Shown here piece by piece: positions 62,098-64,000 of a DNA stretch of 64,000 bases (its first letter is position 1; each line of letters starts with the position of its first letter). The notes under the pieces were generated by a model. It was given only the letters and a program-made list of their open reading frames with translations. It made no database searches and had not been told where the DNA came from. The stretch is from positions 1,922,001 through 1,986,000 of the forward strand of contig NZ_CP026029.1 of the NCBI RefSeq assembly GCF_023520895.1. The letters run 5' to 3'. Source of the stretch: Paenibacillus sp. PK3_47 (lineage in GTDB: Bacteria; Bacillota; Bacilli; Paenibacillales; Paenibacillaceae). A program made the translations under genes and the position numbers.

Positions 62098-63999
62098 TTA
62101 GTCTGCTCGTTTAAAACCATAAGATTCAAGTAATTCCCTGTCTTCTTTACTCAATACCGGCACACCCCAAACCAAAGAATACTTGGCCCTAGTATTTGCA
62201 ACGTATCCTATACGTCCAGATTCAAGTTCTTTCTCGATCCACTTTTTCCAATGCCCACTCCCTGTATTTTTCAGACTAGAAACCACCATTACACTATCAA
62301 AAGCTTGCCCTTTAACTGAATGAATGGTGTTGACTGAAATCAGATTTATTTTATCCGGTATGTTGTAAACAGTAATGTCTTGTTTGGCAGTACCTCTAGG
62401 TGAGATCATCTTAGGTATTTCATAAAAACCTCTTTTCTCACTATCACAAATTTCTAAGTTTTGATATGCCTCTTGCACTATACTCAAGAAGTTATTATTG
62501 AAGTTCTTGTACCACGTTGAATAATTGATACCATCAAATCTTACTAGATCAGAAACTGCAGAACATCCATTCAAAAAATCTTTGATAAAGATTCTCCATC
62601 TATAAGCAGAATCAATAGAACTTGGACAATTATAATTTTTCCTTGTCGTTGCTCCTCCAAACCACCTATGCATATATCTACTTGCAAGCTCTAAAGCTAA
62701 CATTCGTGATCTTGGTGTATTTTCAATCCAAAGTTGCAGAGCATCTAAGATTAAATGTTTACTTTCTCTAAAATTCGTTTCTAAGTCTAGTTTCATGTTT
62801 TGTTGTCGGACTAAAATAGCCGAATTATTAAAGGGTATTTCTACTTCCTTAAGAAATTCTATATACTTTTGCTTCAAAGATGCAAGGTCGCGATATTCTA
62901 AATAACAAACACTCTTTTCACCATATTTATCAATCTCCAAACCACGTATAGGTAATAAAACACCTAACAACTTGTTAGATGTGTTTACAATAGAATGGCA
63001 ACTTCTAAAGTTATCAGTTAAAAAATATTTCTCAAATACAGATAAATATTGTTTGGTGGTTACTGGATCTGCATCCTTAAATTCATATATTGATTGATTA
63101 AGATCCCCAACAAAATGAAGAAAAGTACCAGCATTCTTTAATTGATCAAGAATATTAATTTCAATCCATGAGAGATCCTGACATTCATCTACAATAATTA
63201 AAGGAAACCTCGCAGCCAGGAGTGCAGCTAAATGATCACTCTTCTTTAAAACTCTATATGCTATATAATTCATATCTTCGAAGTTGGCAAACCCATCCTC
63301 AAAAAAAGTTTTCTTTATTTTACCAATTTCATTCTTTATAAATTCAAAACTTAATAAATGTTTATTCCCTTTCTTATCGCGAAAGCTTTGGATAAATTCT
63401 TGCACCTCAGTTAACTGATAATAGTCTTTTAATGAAATTTTATAGTTCTCCGAATAATGAATTATGATGTCGTTAACTTTATGATCATAATAAATTTGAT
63501 TTGCGTATACATCTTGACCTGATGAAGTATAGTTTAAATAAGGAATCTTATATTTCTTTAACCAGTGGTTATCATAAACAGCCAAACTCTTATCAATCAG
63601 TCTATAAGAAGTGTCGCCTTCCCTATTTTTATGTTTTGAAAATTTATATCCGAAACTCTGCGCAATAAATCCATGTATGAATCCTGATAAGGTTCCTATA
63701 TAGTGAGGATACAACGAAGTTAATCCTGAAAAGATTTTCACTCGTTCTTTGATAGTATCAGTCGCCTCATTAGTAAATGTAAGCACCGCAATACCACTAT
63801 TAGTTGAATGCCATTTCCTGATCTCAAATGCAGCTTTCATTCCAACAACCTCGGTTTTGCCACTCCCTGCACAAGCCTCTAAAAAGATGTTTTCCTTGGC
63901 AGGTGAGAGAACATACTTTAGTTGCTGCTCTGTTTTTTCCCTCACTTTACTATCAATAAGTGAAATATAGGAATCCACGGCCTCTTTATTCAAACTCAA
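62098..63999 (-). CDS. UvrD/PcrA-family DNA helicase, runs to window edge
   Basis: At least 633 residues of a superfamily 1A helicase. Motif I is ACAGSGKTE (42-50), motif Ia LTFTNEATD, motif II IIVDECQDLS, motif III VGDLNQSIYEF, motif IV-like TDNFRSCHS, motif V VNTIHSVKGQAFD and motif VI YVANTRAKYSL. The layout resembles GajB of Gabija and other defence-linked UvrD proteins rather than the longer housekeeping PcrA. The first visible start is a TTG at the very edge; the true start may lie outside. The gene upstream, which would show whether a GajA-like nuclease is present, is not in the window. Confidence 0.82.
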   Translation of the reverse strand: MSLNKEAVDSYISLIDSKVREKTEQQLKYVLSPAKENIFLEACAGSGKTEVVGMKAAFEIRKWHSTNSGIAVLTFTNEATDTIKERVKIFSGLTSLYPHYIGTLSGFIHGFIAQSFGYKFSKHKNREGDTSYRLIDKSLAVYDNHWLKKYKIPYLNYTSSGQDVYANQIYYDHKVNDIIIHYSENYKISLKDYYQLTEVQEFIQSFRDKKGNKHLLSFEFIKNEIGKIKKTFFEDGFANFEDMNYIAYRVLKKSDHLAALLAARFPLIIVDECQDLSWIEINILDQLKNAGTFLHFVGDLNQSIYEFKDADPVTTKQYLSVFEKYFLTDNFRSCHSIVNTSNKLLGVLLPIRGLEIDKYGEKSVCYLEYRDLASLKQKYIEFLKEVEIPFNNSAILVRQQNMKLDLETNFRESKHLILDALQLWIENTPRSRMLALELASRYMHRWFGGATTRKNYNCPSSIDSAYRWRIFIKDFLNGCSAVSDLVRFDGINYSTWYKNFNNNFLSIVQEAYQNLEICDSEKRGFYEIPKMISPRGTAKQDITVYNIPDKINLISVNTIHSVKGQAFDSVMVVSSLKNTGSGHWKKWIEKELESGRIGYVANTRAKYSLVWGVPVLSKEDRELLESYGFKRAD

Positions 64000-64000
64000 A

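Overview
The window is a chromosomal segment of a low-to-mid GC Gram-positive, most likely a Paenibacillus. Supporting signs are strong AGGAGG-type ribosome binding sites, several YesM/YesN-type two-component systems beside CUT1 sugar ABC transporters, a T-box-controlled glutaminyl-tRNA synthetase, an MntR-type operator, a cre-like site and GlnR/TnrA-type boxes. No rRNA, tRNA, CRISPR array or intact insertion sequence was seen.

Layout. 1-1.5 kb: a CAP12/Pycsar-type TIR protein with a GAF-like C-terminal domain, and a tiny partner gene (minus strand). 1.6-2.8 kb: secreted SH3b/amidase_3 cell-wall hydrolase. 2.8-9.6 kb: sensor kinase/AraC response regulator divergent from a sugar ABC transporter. 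9.6-15.3 kb: intergenic repeats, MntH with an MntR-like box, GlnS with a full T-box leader (CAA specifier), and a MidA-like methyltransferase fused to TPRs. 15.4-16.7 kb is a non-coding-like junkyard: a deletion remnant of oxalate decarboxylase, a 25-residue membrane peptide gene, a 13-bp minisatellite and four palindromic repeats. 16.8-26.4 kb: luciferase-like oxidoreductase, a GH43/ABC sugar operon, and a kinase/regulator/solute-binding-protein operon. 26.6-29.4 kb: a CarH-like B12-binding sensor translationally coupled to a hybrid histidine kinase. 29.9-34.4 kb: five more palindromic repeats, a hydrolase behind an unidentified structured leader, a split chromate transporter and a ROK repressor. 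34.4-43.9 kb: a seven-gene operon (EEP hydrolase, Fbp/Afu-type ABC importer, MgtC-like protein, GH65 phosphorylase, beta-phosphoglucomutase) with a cre-like site and a divergent AraC regulator. 44-49.7 kb: a tandem P-loop ATPase, KimA-like K+ importer, hydrolase, and a MerR/aldo-keto reductase pair with a 19-bp-spacer promoter. 49.7-58.4 kb: a guanidine degradation operon (guanidine-I riboswitch, two deiminase subunits, 'urea' carboxylase, allophanate hydrolase) and a divergent APC permease, with a perfect TGTNA-N7-TNACA box at each end of the shared regulatory region.

From about 58.4 kb to the right edge the DNA is visibly more AT-rich and looks like an accessory island: a secreted lysozyme-like protein, a divergent lipoprotein, two arrays of short direct repeats, an RxxxxH (HEPN-like) protein and a UvrD-family helicase at the edge. 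This island and the TIR gene at the left edge are the best candidates for undescribed defence systems; the B12-sensor/hybrid-kinase pair is the best candidate for a new sensory system.

Protein families are called from remembered motifs, not from searches. Starts were moved from the longest possible reading frame wherever a ribosome binding site clearly decided the matter.
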